From the NCBI GenBank assembly GCA_003284275.1, contig QBVU01000001.1, positions 186,001 to 250,000 of the forward strand: a DNA stretch of 64,000 nt, given 5' to 3'. How positions within the stretch are numbered: the first letter of the stretch is position 1; each line of letters starts with the position of its first letter. A program made the translations under genes and the position numbers. This DNA comes from Pelagibacteraceae bacterium AG-313-A04 (GTDB taxonomy: Bacteria > Pseudomonadota > Alphaproteobacteria > Pelagibacterales > Pelagibacteraceae). Below are positions 57,378 through 64,000 of the stretch, piece after piece. Under the pieces are notes generated by a model that saw nothing but the letters and a program-made list of their open reading frames with translations, was not told the DNA's origin and searched no databases.

Positions 57378-57443
57378 TGTTTTAAGTGAAAGATACATTT
57401 AACTTTAATATTTTAAGTTTTAAACAAAAAAATGGCAAATTCA

Positions 57444-57472
57444 TTGGCTTTTTTAGGTGTTACAAATATATC
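57444..57472 (+). promoter_or_regulatory. Possible porin promoter
   Basis: TTGGCT (57444-57449), a 17-bp spacer and TATATC (57467-57472). This would leave a 5' leader of about 94 nt before the porin ATG, long for this genome. The rest of 57399-57572 shows no clear riboswitch or operator. Confidence 0.3.
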
Positions 57473-57572
57473 ACACTAGTCACTTTAATGAGCTAAAACC
57501 CCAGAAATATGAGCGAAATCTATATGAAAGTTGTAAAAAGTGATGTTTTTTAAATTTAACAAAAGGAAAACA

Positions 57573-58661
57573 ATGAAAAACGTACTAAAAACAGCAGTAG
57601 TATTATTTACTGCATTATCTTTTTCATTTGCTAATGCTGGTGAGTTATCTGTAACAGGTAACGCAAAAGCTTCTTACGTAATCGTAAGCAGTGATTCTCC
57701 AACAGGTACTCAAGAGCAACCAAATTCTCTTGGTGTAGCGAATGAATTCACATTAAGCGCTGGTGGTGAGTTAGACAACGGAATGACTTTTGGTTACAAC
57801 ATCGATATCGATGGTGCAACAGTTCAGGACGATGGTAGCTTATTTTTAGACACTGGTTCTATGGGTAAAATTATGATCAGTATTTCTGAAGGTGGATTAG
57901 AGACATCTAAAAAAGGTGCTTTATCTGCAACAGGAGATAGAGGATCAGACTCAGCATTCAACGAAGGTATGTTCGAAGAGTGGTCAGTAGGAGATGCAAA
58001 TAACGTATCTTACCACTTACCTGCAGACTTATTACCATATGGTATTAAAGCTTCAATAGCATACGCTCCGTCAACAGTTGCTGATGCAGATCAATCAGTA
58101 AACAACCTAGTAGCAGCTAACACTGGTGCGATTACAGCTCCTAACGATTCAGGAAATGTATACACAACAGGTTCATTAGCTAACGCTGGTAGAACATTCA
58201 CACAATATCAAGTATCAGCTGCTCCAATCGATGGATTAGCAATAGGTGCTTCATACGGTGACTTTGGTGGTGCTACAGGCGACACAGGTCAAAATGCTGA
58301 AGGTGGTGCATACTATGCAACTTACCAACTTGGTAATACTAAATTAGGTTACAGTAAATCATACGTAGCTTTACCAACTGCTAAAACTGCAACAACTTAT
58401 GAATCAGTATTTGGTCATAAGTATTCAGCTTTAATCGCGGTAAATGACGACTTATCAATATCTTACGGTGTTGAGAAATCAGAAGCTACGCACATGTTAG
58501 CAACAACTGCAGATGTTGAGCAAGAAGTGACACAAATCGCTGCTGCTTACACTACAGGTGGTTTAACATTAGCTGTATCAATGAATGACTTCGAAAACGC
58601 GTCTTACACAGCAAACAAAGATGTAACTGCTACTGTATTCAACGTGTCAATGGCATTCTAA
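57573..58661 (+). CDS. Gram-negative porin-like outer-membrane protein
   Basis: A 362-aa protein with a signal peptide (MKNVLKTAVVLFTALSFSFA, cleavage near ANA-GEL) and a Gly/Ala/Thr-rich beta-strand repeat pattern ending in Phe, as in porins. The GELDNGMTFGYNIDIDGA and SAAPIDGLAIGASYGDFG stretches resemble Rhodobacter-type porins. I start at ATG 57573 after an AAAGGAAA site; an upstream GTG/ATG (57540/57543) would precede the signal peptide. Codons favour NNC and the GC is higher than in neighbours, which suggests very high expression. A bidirectional terminator follows. Confidence 0.88.
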   Translation: MKNVLKTAVVLFTALSFSFANAGELSVTGNAKASYVIVSSDSPTGTQEQPNSLGVANEFTLSAGGELDNGMTFGYNIDIDGATVQDDGSLFLDTGSMGKIMISISEGGLETSKKGALSATGDRGSDSAFNEGMFEEWSVGDANNVSYHLPADLLPYGIKASIAYAPSTVADADQSVNNLVAANTGAITAPNDSGNVYTTGSLANAGRTFTQYQVSAAPIDGLAIGASYGDFGGATGDTGQNAEGGAYYATYQLGNTKLGYSKSYVALPTAKTATTYESVFGHKYSALIAVNDDLSISYGVEKSEATHMLATTADVEQEVTQIAAAYTTGGLTLAVSMNDFENASYTANKDVTATVFNVSMAF

Positions 58662-58682
58662 TTTAAATTTTATTTAAATTAT

Positions 58683-59255
58683 TTAAAAAAGCCGGTTAAT
58701 TATATTAGCCGGCTTTTTTTTTATCTCAGACATTAAAGCAAAGCCATTACACTTGATTAAATTTAAATTGTTTAAATTCTTCAAATTTATACCACCCAGT
58801 GGTATTAAGTTTTTGTTAATTTTCAAATAATTATTGAACTTTATAACTCCTAGAAAAGTAGCGTTTTTATCGTAACTAACTGAAAATAATTTTGAAAATA
58901 TTATTATTTTGCATCCTTGTTTAATCTTATTATAGATTTCTTTTTGGGAATGAGCAGATCCAATTATATCAAAATTTGATTTTTTTTGTGACAATGCTTT
59001 AAACGATTTATTATATGAAGATAGATAAATTCCATCCGAGCAAAGATTAGTTGCTAGTCTTAAGTTATTAGCTACATAAAAATCTATAGACTTTAATTTA
59101 CACCTTTTTCTAAATTTTAATAATTCTGATTTTTTTTCAAATTTATCTGGATTTCTGTAAATAATTGAAAATTTTTGAAGTTTTTTTATTTTATCTAAAT
59201 TTATATCTTTTATACTTTCAATTATTAAATAATATTTTTTTTTTACGATAAACAT
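58683..59255 (-). CDS. ThiE/TenI-like protein (thiamine phosphate synthase fold)
   Basis: A 190-aa TIM-barrel-like protein. It keeps the general ThiE/TenI pattern: a YRNPD strand, VANNLRLATNLCSDGIYLSS, IGSAHSQKEIYNKIKQGC, and the phosphate-loop-like LIPLGGINLKNL. The Mg-binding NDR-x-D motif of true ThiE reads NNLRLA, so the metal Asp is missing. It may be a TenI-type or other paralogue rather than an active ThiE. Its stop lies in the arm of the porin terminator, and its start is back to back with yggS. Confidence 0.6.
   Translation of the reverse strand: MFIVKKKYYLIIESIKDINLDKIKKLQKFSIIYRNPDKFEKKSELLKFRKRCKLKSIDFYVANNLRLATNLCSDGIYLSSYNKSFKALSQKKSNFDIIGSAHSQKEIYNKIKQGCKIIIFSKLFSVSYDKNATFLGVIKFNNYLKINKNLIPLGGINLKNLNNLNLIKCNGFALMSEIKKKPANIINRLF
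58685..58722. terminator. Bidirectional rho-independent terminator between porin and thiE-like gene
   Basis: AAAAAAGCCGG and CCGGCTTTTTT, extended inward by TTAAT/ATTAG, form a long stem with a 3-nt loop, followed on the plus strand by a T-run. The A-run on the other side gives a T-run for the minus strand too. It overlaps the stop codon of the convergent gene. Confidence 0.92.
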
Positions 59256-59906
59256 ATGAGTACAATAATAGAAAGATTTGATAAAATAAAATTGAATATT
59301 GCTTCAGCTAAGCCAGTTCAAAAGGTAAATATAATTGCTGTAAGCAAAACCTTCGCTATAGATCATATAAATCCTTTAATAGAATATGGCCACCATCATT
59401 TCGGTGAAAATAAAGTTCAAGAAGCTTTATCAAAGTGGTCTGAAACTGTGAGAAAAAATGAGAGTATAAAACTGCATATGATAGGCAAACTTCAAAGTAA
59501 TAAAGCAAAAGATGCTGTTAAAATTTTTGATTATATACATTCTTTAGATAATCAAAAACTAGCAGATACTTTAGCAAAGCAGCAAATGAGTCTTAAAAAA
59601 AATCTCAAATATTTTATTCAAGTAAATATAGGAAACGAAATACAAAAGTCTGGTATATCGGTTGATGAGCTAGATCCATTTTATAATTATTGCAAGTATG
59701 AAATAAATTTAAATATTATAGGTTTAATGATTATTCCACCTAATGATAATAATACTCAAAAATATTTCAAATCATTAAGTGAGTTGAACAAGTCACTTGC
59801 TTTACAAGAACTTAGTATGGGTATGTCAGCTGATTATATTGAGGCAGTAAATCACGGAGCTACTTTTGTAAGAGTCGGAAGTTCTATCTTTGGAGAGAGA
59901 TCTTAA
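59256..59906 (+). CDS. YggS/PLPBP family pyridoxal-phosphate-binding protein
   Basis: A 216-aa alanine-racemase-like TIM barrel that buffers PLP. The PLP lysine is in IIAVSKTF (about residue 31), with HFGENKVQEAL, HMIGKLQSNKAK, and SMGMSADYIEAVNHGATFVRVGSSIFG near the end. The ATG directly abuts the start codon of the divergent ThiE-like gene (CATATG). The last 23 nt overlap the convergent YkuD gene. Confidence 0.94.
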   Translation: MSTIIERFDKIKLNIASAKPVQKVNIIAVSKTFAIDHINPLIEYGHHHFGENKVQEALSKWSETVRKNESIKLHMIGKLQSNKAKDAVKIFDYIHSLDNQKLADTLAKQQMSLKKNLKYFIQVNIGNEIQKSGISVDELDPFYNYCKYEINLNIIGLMIIPPNDNNTQKYFKSLSELNKSLALQELSMGMSADYIEAVNHGATFVRVGSSIFGERS

Positions 59907-60381
59907 CTTTCGTTCTTGGTTTTATTTGTTGAATAATTTTTAACAAATCTTTTTTTCTTATAGCGACACACCCCTCTGTCTTTTTAAAATTATTTTTTGC
60001 GACATGAATAAAAATAGCGCTACCTTTATTTTTTTTGACAGGATCCATGTTGTAACTGAGTACTAATATAATATCATATATATTCTCTTTTTTATAAAGT
60101 CTTTCATGACTGTATTTAAATGGTAATTTAATAAGCCTATTGTATTTTTTAGATTTAGGGTCATTACACCAACCCATATTTTTTGTAATCACTGCATTTT
60201 TTATGTGTGTTTGTATTTTAACCCTGTCTTTTCTATATAAAATGCATTTTATTTTAAATTGTCCTTTTGGTGTAATTAAATCACCTTCTTTCTTTTTAAA
60301 GCCAATTCCTCTTTTACCTACAGCGCATTTTGCTTTATAATTTTTATAAGTAAGATAATTTTTATTTATTATAATATGCAT
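59884..60381 (-). CDS. L,D-transpeptidase (YkuD) family protein
   Basis: A 165-aa protein with the YkuD catalytic region: KGSAIFIHVAK containing the conserved His, then TEGCVAIRKKDL with the nucleophilic Cys. The N-terminal KRGIGFKKKEGDLITPKGQF is also typical. YkuD enzymes cross-link peptidoglycan or attach proteins to it, but no signal peptide is visible, so its site is unclear. The start is taken at ATG 60381; a TTG one codon upstream is possible. Its ATG overlaps the start of the divergent regulator in the palindrome ATGCAT. Confidence 0.85.
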   Translation of the reverse strand: MHIIINKNYLTYKNYKAKCAVGKRGIGFKKKEGDLITPKGQFKIKCILYRKDRVKIQTHIKNAVITKNMGWCNDPKSKKYNRLIKLPFKYSHERLYKKENIYDIILVLSYNMDPVKKNKGSAIFIHVAKNNFKKTEGCVAIRKKDLLKIIQQIKPRTKVKISLQR

Positions 60382-60981
60382 CAATTAAATGTATTAATTT
60401 TAGGCCCAAATTCTTTTACATCTACCCTAAATGAACTTAAACCTTTTTTAAAGTTTAATTCTTTAACTGAGATAAAAAACTTAAAGCTCGATGTTATATT
60501 GTTTCACGTAGATGCGCTTTTAGACAAAAAAAACAATGAAATTTTAAATGATAATAATTGCTTAAAAGTTTGCACTTCTAATACAAAAAAATTATCTAGT
60601 GATTATGATGCGTATTTATATTTACCAGCCTCACTTAAAGAGATTAATGATACAGTTGAAAACATTGCTGCAAAAAAAATTTTTTCTAACAATTCATCAA
60701 TTCAAATAAAAAAATATATTTTAAATAAAAATGAAAAGAAATTATATAAGAATAATGACCAAATTATTCTTACCGAAAAAGAAATTCAATTACTTGAATT
60801 ATTTCTTGGCAATAAAAAACCCATCTCTAAAGATAAAATATTATCATCAGTCTGGAATTATTCAACAGATGCAGACACACATACTGTTGAAACACATATC
60901 TATAGATTAAGAAAAAAAATTAATGAAAAATTCTCAGATGAAAACTTTATAATGAATACTAAGGACGGTTATTCATTATGA
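60376..60981 (+). CDS. Winged-helix (OmpR/PhoB-type) regulator with degenerate receiver domain
   Basis: A 201-aa protein. Residues about 125-200 are an OmpR-type DNA-binding domain: LTEKEIQLLELFLGNKKPISKDKIL, then THTVETHIYRLRKKI and the C-terminal wing TKDGYSL. Residues 1-105 look like a receiver domain that has lost its acidic pocket (LILGPNSF), and the conserved Lys-Pro is replaced by YLPASL, so phosphorylation is unlikely. Regulators are few in such genomes; targets are unknown. The start overlaps the ykuD start. The stop overlaps the ArfA-like start (ATGA). Confidence 0.8.
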   Translation: MHQLNVLILGPNSFTSTLNELKPFLKFNSLTEIKNLKLDVILFHVDALLDKKNNEILNDNNCLKVCTSNTKKLSSDYDAYLYLPASLKEINDTVENIAAKKIFSNNSSIQIKKYILNKNEKKLYKNNDQIILTEKEIQLLELFLGNKKPISKDKILSSVWNYSTDADTHTVETHIYRLRKKINEKFSDENFIMNTKDGYSL

Positions 60982-61103
60982 AGAAAAGAAATAAAATAGC
61001 AAAAGACCTTTTTACAACTAAATATAGGAAAAGAGTCGTAAAGCCCAAAAAAGGCAAAGGGAGTTTTAAAAGAAGAAAAAAATTAACTAATTATTCAGTC
61101 TAG
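60978..61103 (+). CDS. arfA: ArfA-like alternative ribosome-rescue factor (41 aa)
   Basis: A very basic 41-aa ORF starting in the stop of the upstream regulator (ATGA). Residues 15-30 (KYRKRVVKPKKGKGSF) align with the E. coli ArfA core LFRQRVEKNKKGKGSY, including the invariant KKGKGS. ArfA recruits RF2 to ribosomes stalled without a stop codon. The protein ends soon after the core and lacks the hydrophobic C-terminus of full-length E. coli ArfA, resembling the truncated active form. The last 17 nt overlap the convergent adenosine kinase gene. Confidence 0.7.
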   Translation: MKKRNKIAKDLFTTKYRKRVVKPKKGKGSFKRRKKLTNYSV

Positions 61104-62019
61104 CACCTATGATTTGAATTACTCTAGAAGACATTTTTGTTCCAGTTTCTAGACTTTCTTTGATGGATTTATTATTTATTAAACCATGCAAGAAGCCGCT
61201 AGCAAACAAATCACCAGCACCCGTCAAATCTTTAATTTTTAGATTTTTTATTGCTGAACATTCTACTACCTCATTTTTACTTATTGCAACTGCTCCCTTT
61301 TCACCACGTGTAATTAAAGTTAATTTATTAATTTCTTTAGCAAAATTGATCACATCATCAAACTTATTGACATCGATTAATGACATAAATTCTTGTTCAT
61401 TCGCAAAAGTTATATCTAATTTATTTTTTACTAATTCTAAAAAATGAGCCTTATGTCTTTCCACACAAAATAAGTCAGATAATGACATTGCAACTTTATT
61501 TGAATTATTTATCGCCTTTTCAAATGCCTTTTTAGGCTCACCTTCATCCCAAAGATAGCCTTCTAAAAATAAAATTTCACTATTTTTTACTGCATTTGCG
61601 TCAATATCATTATCATTAATTTTTCCTGCTGTTCCAAGAAAAGTTACCATTGTCCTTTCAGAGTCAGGTGTAATTAATATCAAGCAAGTACCAGTTGATA
61701 TGGTTTCTTTTTTTTTTGAATAAAAATACTGCACATTTTCTTTTTTTAAGCCCTCTTCATATTTGTTACCTAAATCATCATCGCTTACTTTACCTATAAA
61801 GCCCACTTTATTCCCAAGTTGTGAAAGACCTACTATTGAGTTAGCTACAGATCCACCTGAAACAGTTTCTTCTATTTTAAGCGTAGATAATATTTTTTTA
61901 AATTCATATTCATTGACAAGTTTCATTGTACTTTTTGTTAAGTTGTTTTGATCGATAAATTTATCTTCGACTTTACAAATTACATCAACGATAGCGTTGC
62001 CAATTCCCAAGATTTTCAT
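61087..62019 (-). CDS. PfkB family carbohydrate kinase (adenosine kinase-like)
   Basis: A 310-aa ribokinase-fold kinase. It has the N-terminal GIGNAIVDVICKV, the PfkB signature 1 region GGSVANSIVGLSQLG, and signature 2 with the anion hole DLTGAGDLFASGFLHG. Alphaproteobacterial members next to nth or dnaJ are generally called adenosine kinases; the actual substrate is unproven. It abuts nth with no gap, and its 3' end overlaps the ArfA-like gene. Confidence 0.88.
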   Translation of the reverse strand: MKILGIGNAIVDVICKVEDKFIDQNNLTKSTMKLVNEYEFKKILSTLKIEETVSGGSVANSIVGLSQLGNKVGFIGKVSDDDLGNKYEEGLKKENVQYFYSKKKETISTGTCLILITPDSERTMVTFLGTAGKINDNDIDANAVKNSEILFLEGYLWDEGEPKKAFEKAINNSNKVAMSLSDLFCVERHKAHFLELVKNKLDITFANEQEFMSLIDVNKFDDVINFAKEINKLTLITRGEKGAVAISKNEVVECSAIKNLKIKDLTGAGDLFASGFLHGLINNKSIKESLETGTKMSSRVIQIIGARLNN

Positions 62020-62673
62020 TTAAGCTTTTTTTACCTTAATTGGTTTTTTTCTATTTGGATAACAGCTTTTGCAAATTTTACAAGTTATTCCATAACAATC
62101 CCGAGCTTTACAATATTCTCTACCATACCAAATTATTTGAAGGTGAAGCTTGTTCCAATATTTTTTAGGAAAAACTTTTTTTAAATCTTTTTCAGTTTGT
62201 GTAACGTTTTTTCCATTTGTTAAACCCCATCTTTGAGCTAGTCTATGAATATGTGTATCTACTGGAAAAGCAGGGAAGCCGAAACCTTGAGACATGACAA
62301 CACTTGCAGTCTTGTGTCCAACACCAGGTAATTGTTCGAGCTCCTCATAAGTTTTTGGTACTTTACCTTTATATTTTTCTACTAAAGTTTTTGACAAATA
62401 AAAAATACTTTTAGCTTTGACTCTGAATATTCCTATTCTTTTTATTAATCTTTCGATTTTTTTTCTGCCAAGTTTCACAAAATGAGTTGGTTTATTATAT
62501 TTTGGGTAGATTTCTTTAGTAACATTATTTACATTTACATCGGTACATTGTGCTGAAAGTAAAACAGAGACTAAAAGAGTAAAAGTGTTTTTATAATTAA
62601 GTGGTATAGGAACTTTAGGATAAGTTTTATTTAATATCCTTAAAATAATTTTGGCTTTTTCTCTATTGGTCAC
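62020..62673 (-). CDS. nth: Endonuclease III (DNA glycosylase/AP lyase)
   Basis: A 217-aa base-excision enzyme for oxidised pyrimidines. The helix-hairpin-helix is LEQLPGVGHKTASVV with the catalytic Lys, and the catalytic Asp is in FPVDTHIHRLAQRWG. The C-terminal Fe-S cluster region has cysteines at relative spacing 0, 5, 10, 13, 16 (YCKARDCYGITCKICKSC), unlike the usual C-x6-C-x2-C-x5-C. It overlaps dapB by 4 nt. Confidence 0.95.
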   Translation of the reverse strand: MTNREKAKIILRILNKTYPKVPIPLNYKNTFTLLVSVLLSAQCTDVNVNNVTKEIYPKYNKPTHFVKLGRKKIERLIKRIGIFRVKAKSIFYLSKTLVEKYKGKVPKTYEELEQLPGVGHKTASVVMSQGFGFPAFPVDTHIHRLAQRWGLTNGKNVTQTEKDLKKVFPKKYWNKLHLQIIWYGREYCKARDCYGITCKICKSCYPNRKKPIKVKKA

Positions 62674-63446
62674 TTAAAGTTAAGAAGATCTCTCATCGAA
62701 TAAAGACCCGCTTTTTTTGACATTAACCAAGCAGCAGCTGTGAGGGCGCCTTCAGAATATAAAGCTCTATCAAAGGACTCGTGATTAAGTTTAATAATTT
62801 CTTTTCCACTAGAAAATTTAACTTCATGTTCACCAATAACCTCTCCTCTACGAATAGAATTGAAGTTAATTTTTTTTGCATAGGGAAAAGATTTTTTATT
62901 TAAATATTTTTTACCAATTAGATTATAAAAATTTTTATTTTTTCCATCTGCTATTCCTTTCCCCAGCATTAAGGCTGTGCCAGATGGATAATCAATTTTG
63001 TGTCTATGATGCACTTCATAGACCTTGCTTAAAAAATTATTTCCAAGAGATTTCGATGTTATTTCAGTTAAATATATAAGCAAATTCACCCCCAAGCTCA
63101 TATTGCCAGCTTTAAGGATCGGAATTTTTTTAGAAAATTTTTTAATTAAATTTTCCTCTTGTTTCGAAAAACCAGTTGTTCCAATAACAACTCTTTTTTT
63201 TAATTTAGACGCAATTTTAAGCACTTCAAATGTGCATCTAGGAACCGTAAAGTCTATTATTACATTTGATTTTTTAAATGCGTCAACACTATTTTTGTAA
63301 GGTTTTAACCCAGCAATTTTTTTATTTATCAATCTATTTTCAGTTAAAGAAACTAATTTAAAATTTTTATGCTTTTTTGAAGATTTAATCAGCTGTTGAC
63401 CCATTCTTCCCAAACATCCTGAAATAGATAAATTTATTTTTTTCAT
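62670..63446 (-). CDS. dapB: 4-hydroxy-tetrahydrodipicolinate reductase
   Basis: A 258-aa NAD(P)H-dependent enzyme of the lysine/diaminopimelate pathway. The N-terminal dinucleotide motif ISGCLGRMGQQL, IDFTVP, VIGTTGFS, and the substrate-binding EVHHRHKIDYPSGTAL are all seen. It starts in the stop of a 56-aa membrane protein (ATGA overlap). The dnaJ-dapB-nth order is frequent in alphaproteobacteria. Confidence 0.96.
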   Translation of the reverse strand: MKKINLSISGCLGRMGQQLIKSSKKHKNFKLVSLTENRLINKKIAGLKPYKNSVDAFKKSNVIIDFTVPRCTFEVLKIASKLKKRVVIGTTGFSKQEENLIKKFSKKIPILKAGNMSLGVNLLIYLTEITSKSLGNNFLSKVYEVHHRHKIDYPSGTALMLGKGIADGKNKNFYNLIGKKYLNKKSFPYAKKINFNSIRRGEVIGEHEVKFSSGKEIIKLNHESFDRALYSEGALTAAAWLMSKKAGLYSMRDLLNFK

Positions 63447-63613
63447 AAACTAATAAAATAAATGATTACAATAATAACTAACGTAATTATAGCCCAAATA
63501 GATAAATTTTTTAAAAATTCTTTTAATTTATAATTTGTAGATAGAAAACTGGGTAAAATTAAAATTAACACTGCAATAAGAAAAATTGCAGACATTATTT
63601 GATCAGTACTCAT
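63443..63613 (-). CDS. Small two-span membrane protein (56 aa)
   Basis: A 56-aa ORF between dnaJ and dapB. It has two hydrophobic helices (about residues 7-24 and 37-55) joined by a Lys-containing loop (STNYKLKEF). The start ATG at 63613 is 6 bp after the dnaJ stop, and its TGA overlaps the dapB ATG. It resembles the N-terminal membrane part of some alphaproteobacterial membrane-anchored proteins, such as TIGR02281-type aspartic proteases, but without the protease domain. Function unknown. Confidence 0.7.
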   Translation of the reverse strand: MSTDQIMSAIFLIAVLILILPSFLSTNYKLKEFLKNLSIWAIITLVIIVIIYFISL

Positions 63614-63619
63614 TTAAAA

Positions 63620-64000
63620 CTAGGAATTTTTCCAAAACTTTTTAGCTTTTTCAAAGAAACTTTTAATTACAGGATCAGGTTTATTGCTTTCGATTTCATT
63701 AAATTCTTCAAGTATTTCTTTTTGTTTTTTTGTCAATGACGTAGGAACCTGTGTGTTTATTCTAATGTACAAATCACCAAAAATATTCCCCCTCAGAACT
63801 GGCATTCCTTTTCCTCTAAGTCTAAACTGTTTACCATGTTGTGTGCCTGAAGGAATTTTAATTTTAGATTTTCCGCCATCAATAGAGGGCACTTCAACTG
63901 AAGTTCCAAGTGCAGCGTCAGTAAATGAAATAGGTAGCTCATAATATAAATTTTCATCAGCCCTTTTGAAAATATCGTGATTGTCAATGGATATAAATAA
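63620..64000 (-). CDS. dnaJ: Chaperone protein DnaJ, C-terminal part (cut by the window edge)
   Basis: The reading frame stays open to the window end, so 127 C-terminal residues are seen. They cover the C-terminal substrate-binding domains: HDIFKRADENLYYELPISF, AALGTSVEVPSIDGG, IPSGTQHGKQFRLRGKGMP and GDLYIRINTQVP. DnaJ stimulates DnaK and delivers unfolded substrates. The J domain and zinc-finger region lie beyond the window. It is the upstream gene of the dapB-nth unit. Confidence 0.93.
   Translation of the reverse strand, partial: LFISIDNHDIFKRADENLYYELPISFTDAALGTSVEVPSIDGGKSKIKIPSGTQHGKQFRLRGKGMPVLRGNIFGDLYIRINTQVPTSLTKKQKEILEEFNEIESNKPDPVIKSFFEKAKKFWKNS

Noticed and set aside
57509-57553. 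14-codon ORF upstream of the porin that could be a leader peptide
   Set aside because: No ribosome binding site, no biased codons or attenuator hairpin; short ORFs of this size occur by chance.
60500-60509. TGTTTCACGT, a perfect left half of the parS consensus
   Set aside because: The right half (AGATGC) does not match; a half-site alone inside a coding sequence is likely chance.
1-64000. CRISPR arrays, prophage, insertion sequences, toxin-antitoxin or other defence genes
   Set aside because: No spaced repeats, transposase, integrase, phage structural or nuclease-defence signatures were found on either strand.

Overview
The window is a dense, very AT-rich stretch of a streamlined alphaproteobacterial chromosome. 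The organism is most likely a SAR11 / Candidatus Pelagibacter-type marine bacterium. The evidence is the low GC content, mostly overlapping or near-abutting genes, very short spacers, lysine-rich proteins, and gene neighbourhoods typical of alphaproteobacteria: hemE|origin|ppsR-maf-aroE-coaE-dnaQ, secB-fxsA-tim44-smr-hslUV-his, mnmE-mnmG-rsmG-parAB, and dnaJ-dapB-nth. I see no prophage, insertion sequence, CRISPR array, toxin-antitoxin pair or defence island.

Layout. 0-7 kb (minus strand): cytochrome c maturation genes ccmC-D-E-F-G-H, running on into a PagL-like outer-membrane protein, an FMN 2-hydroxyacid dehydrogenase and a PLP aminotransferase. 7-17 kb: a structured-RNA candidate, hspQ, yciB, DUF2794, a Bax-inhibitor-1 protein, an aldo/keto reductase, an IalB-like protein, argG, psiE, folD, an MscS channel, and hemC-hemD facing tsaD. 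17-23 kb: an EVE protein, an acetyl-CoA synthetase with a long basic N-terminal tail, and a two-part sodium/solute symporter (DUF4212 plus a VC_2705-type subunit). 23-32 kb: rpe, heparinase-like, purH, phhB, tRNA-Gly, a Lon-N protein, then rho-hemJ-hemH-hemE on the minus strand. 32.2-32.45 kb: the probable replication origin, with genes diverging on both sides. 32.5-44 kb: ppsR to dnaQ, secB/fxsA, tim44, smr, hslUV, hisBHAFE, hinT, GNAT. 44-57 kb: lolA, ftsK, a Ubi-type hydroxylase, mnmE-mnmG-rsmG-parA-parB with two parS sites inside rsmG, then holA-lptE-leuS and a DUF3576 lipoprotein. 57.5-64 kb: a porin with its own terminator, an extremely compact block (ThiE-like, YggS, YkuD, winged-helix regulator, a 41-aa ArfA-like rescue factor), adenosine kinase, nth, dapB, a 56-aa membrane protein and the 3' part of dnaJ.

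How it fits together. Most genes are core housekeeping. One theme is haem and cytochrome c (hemC, D, E, H, J and ccmC-H). Another is replication and segregation: probable oriC, ParAB-parS, FtsK, HolA and DnaQ. A third is carbon uptake, with Acs close to a sodium symporter and a porin; symporter and porin both show codon use suggesting high expression. Intrinsic terminators are rare. I see two clear ones, after the symporter and after the porin, while most convergent gene pairs overlap at their stop codons.

No obviously new multi-gene system is present. The most unusual items are the histone-tail-like extension on Acs, the ArfA-like small gene, the hairpin RNA with an exposed CUCCCUCC loop between hspQ and ccmC, an EF-hand-type loop inside the symporter, and head-to-head genes whose start codons overlap in a 6-bp palindrome.
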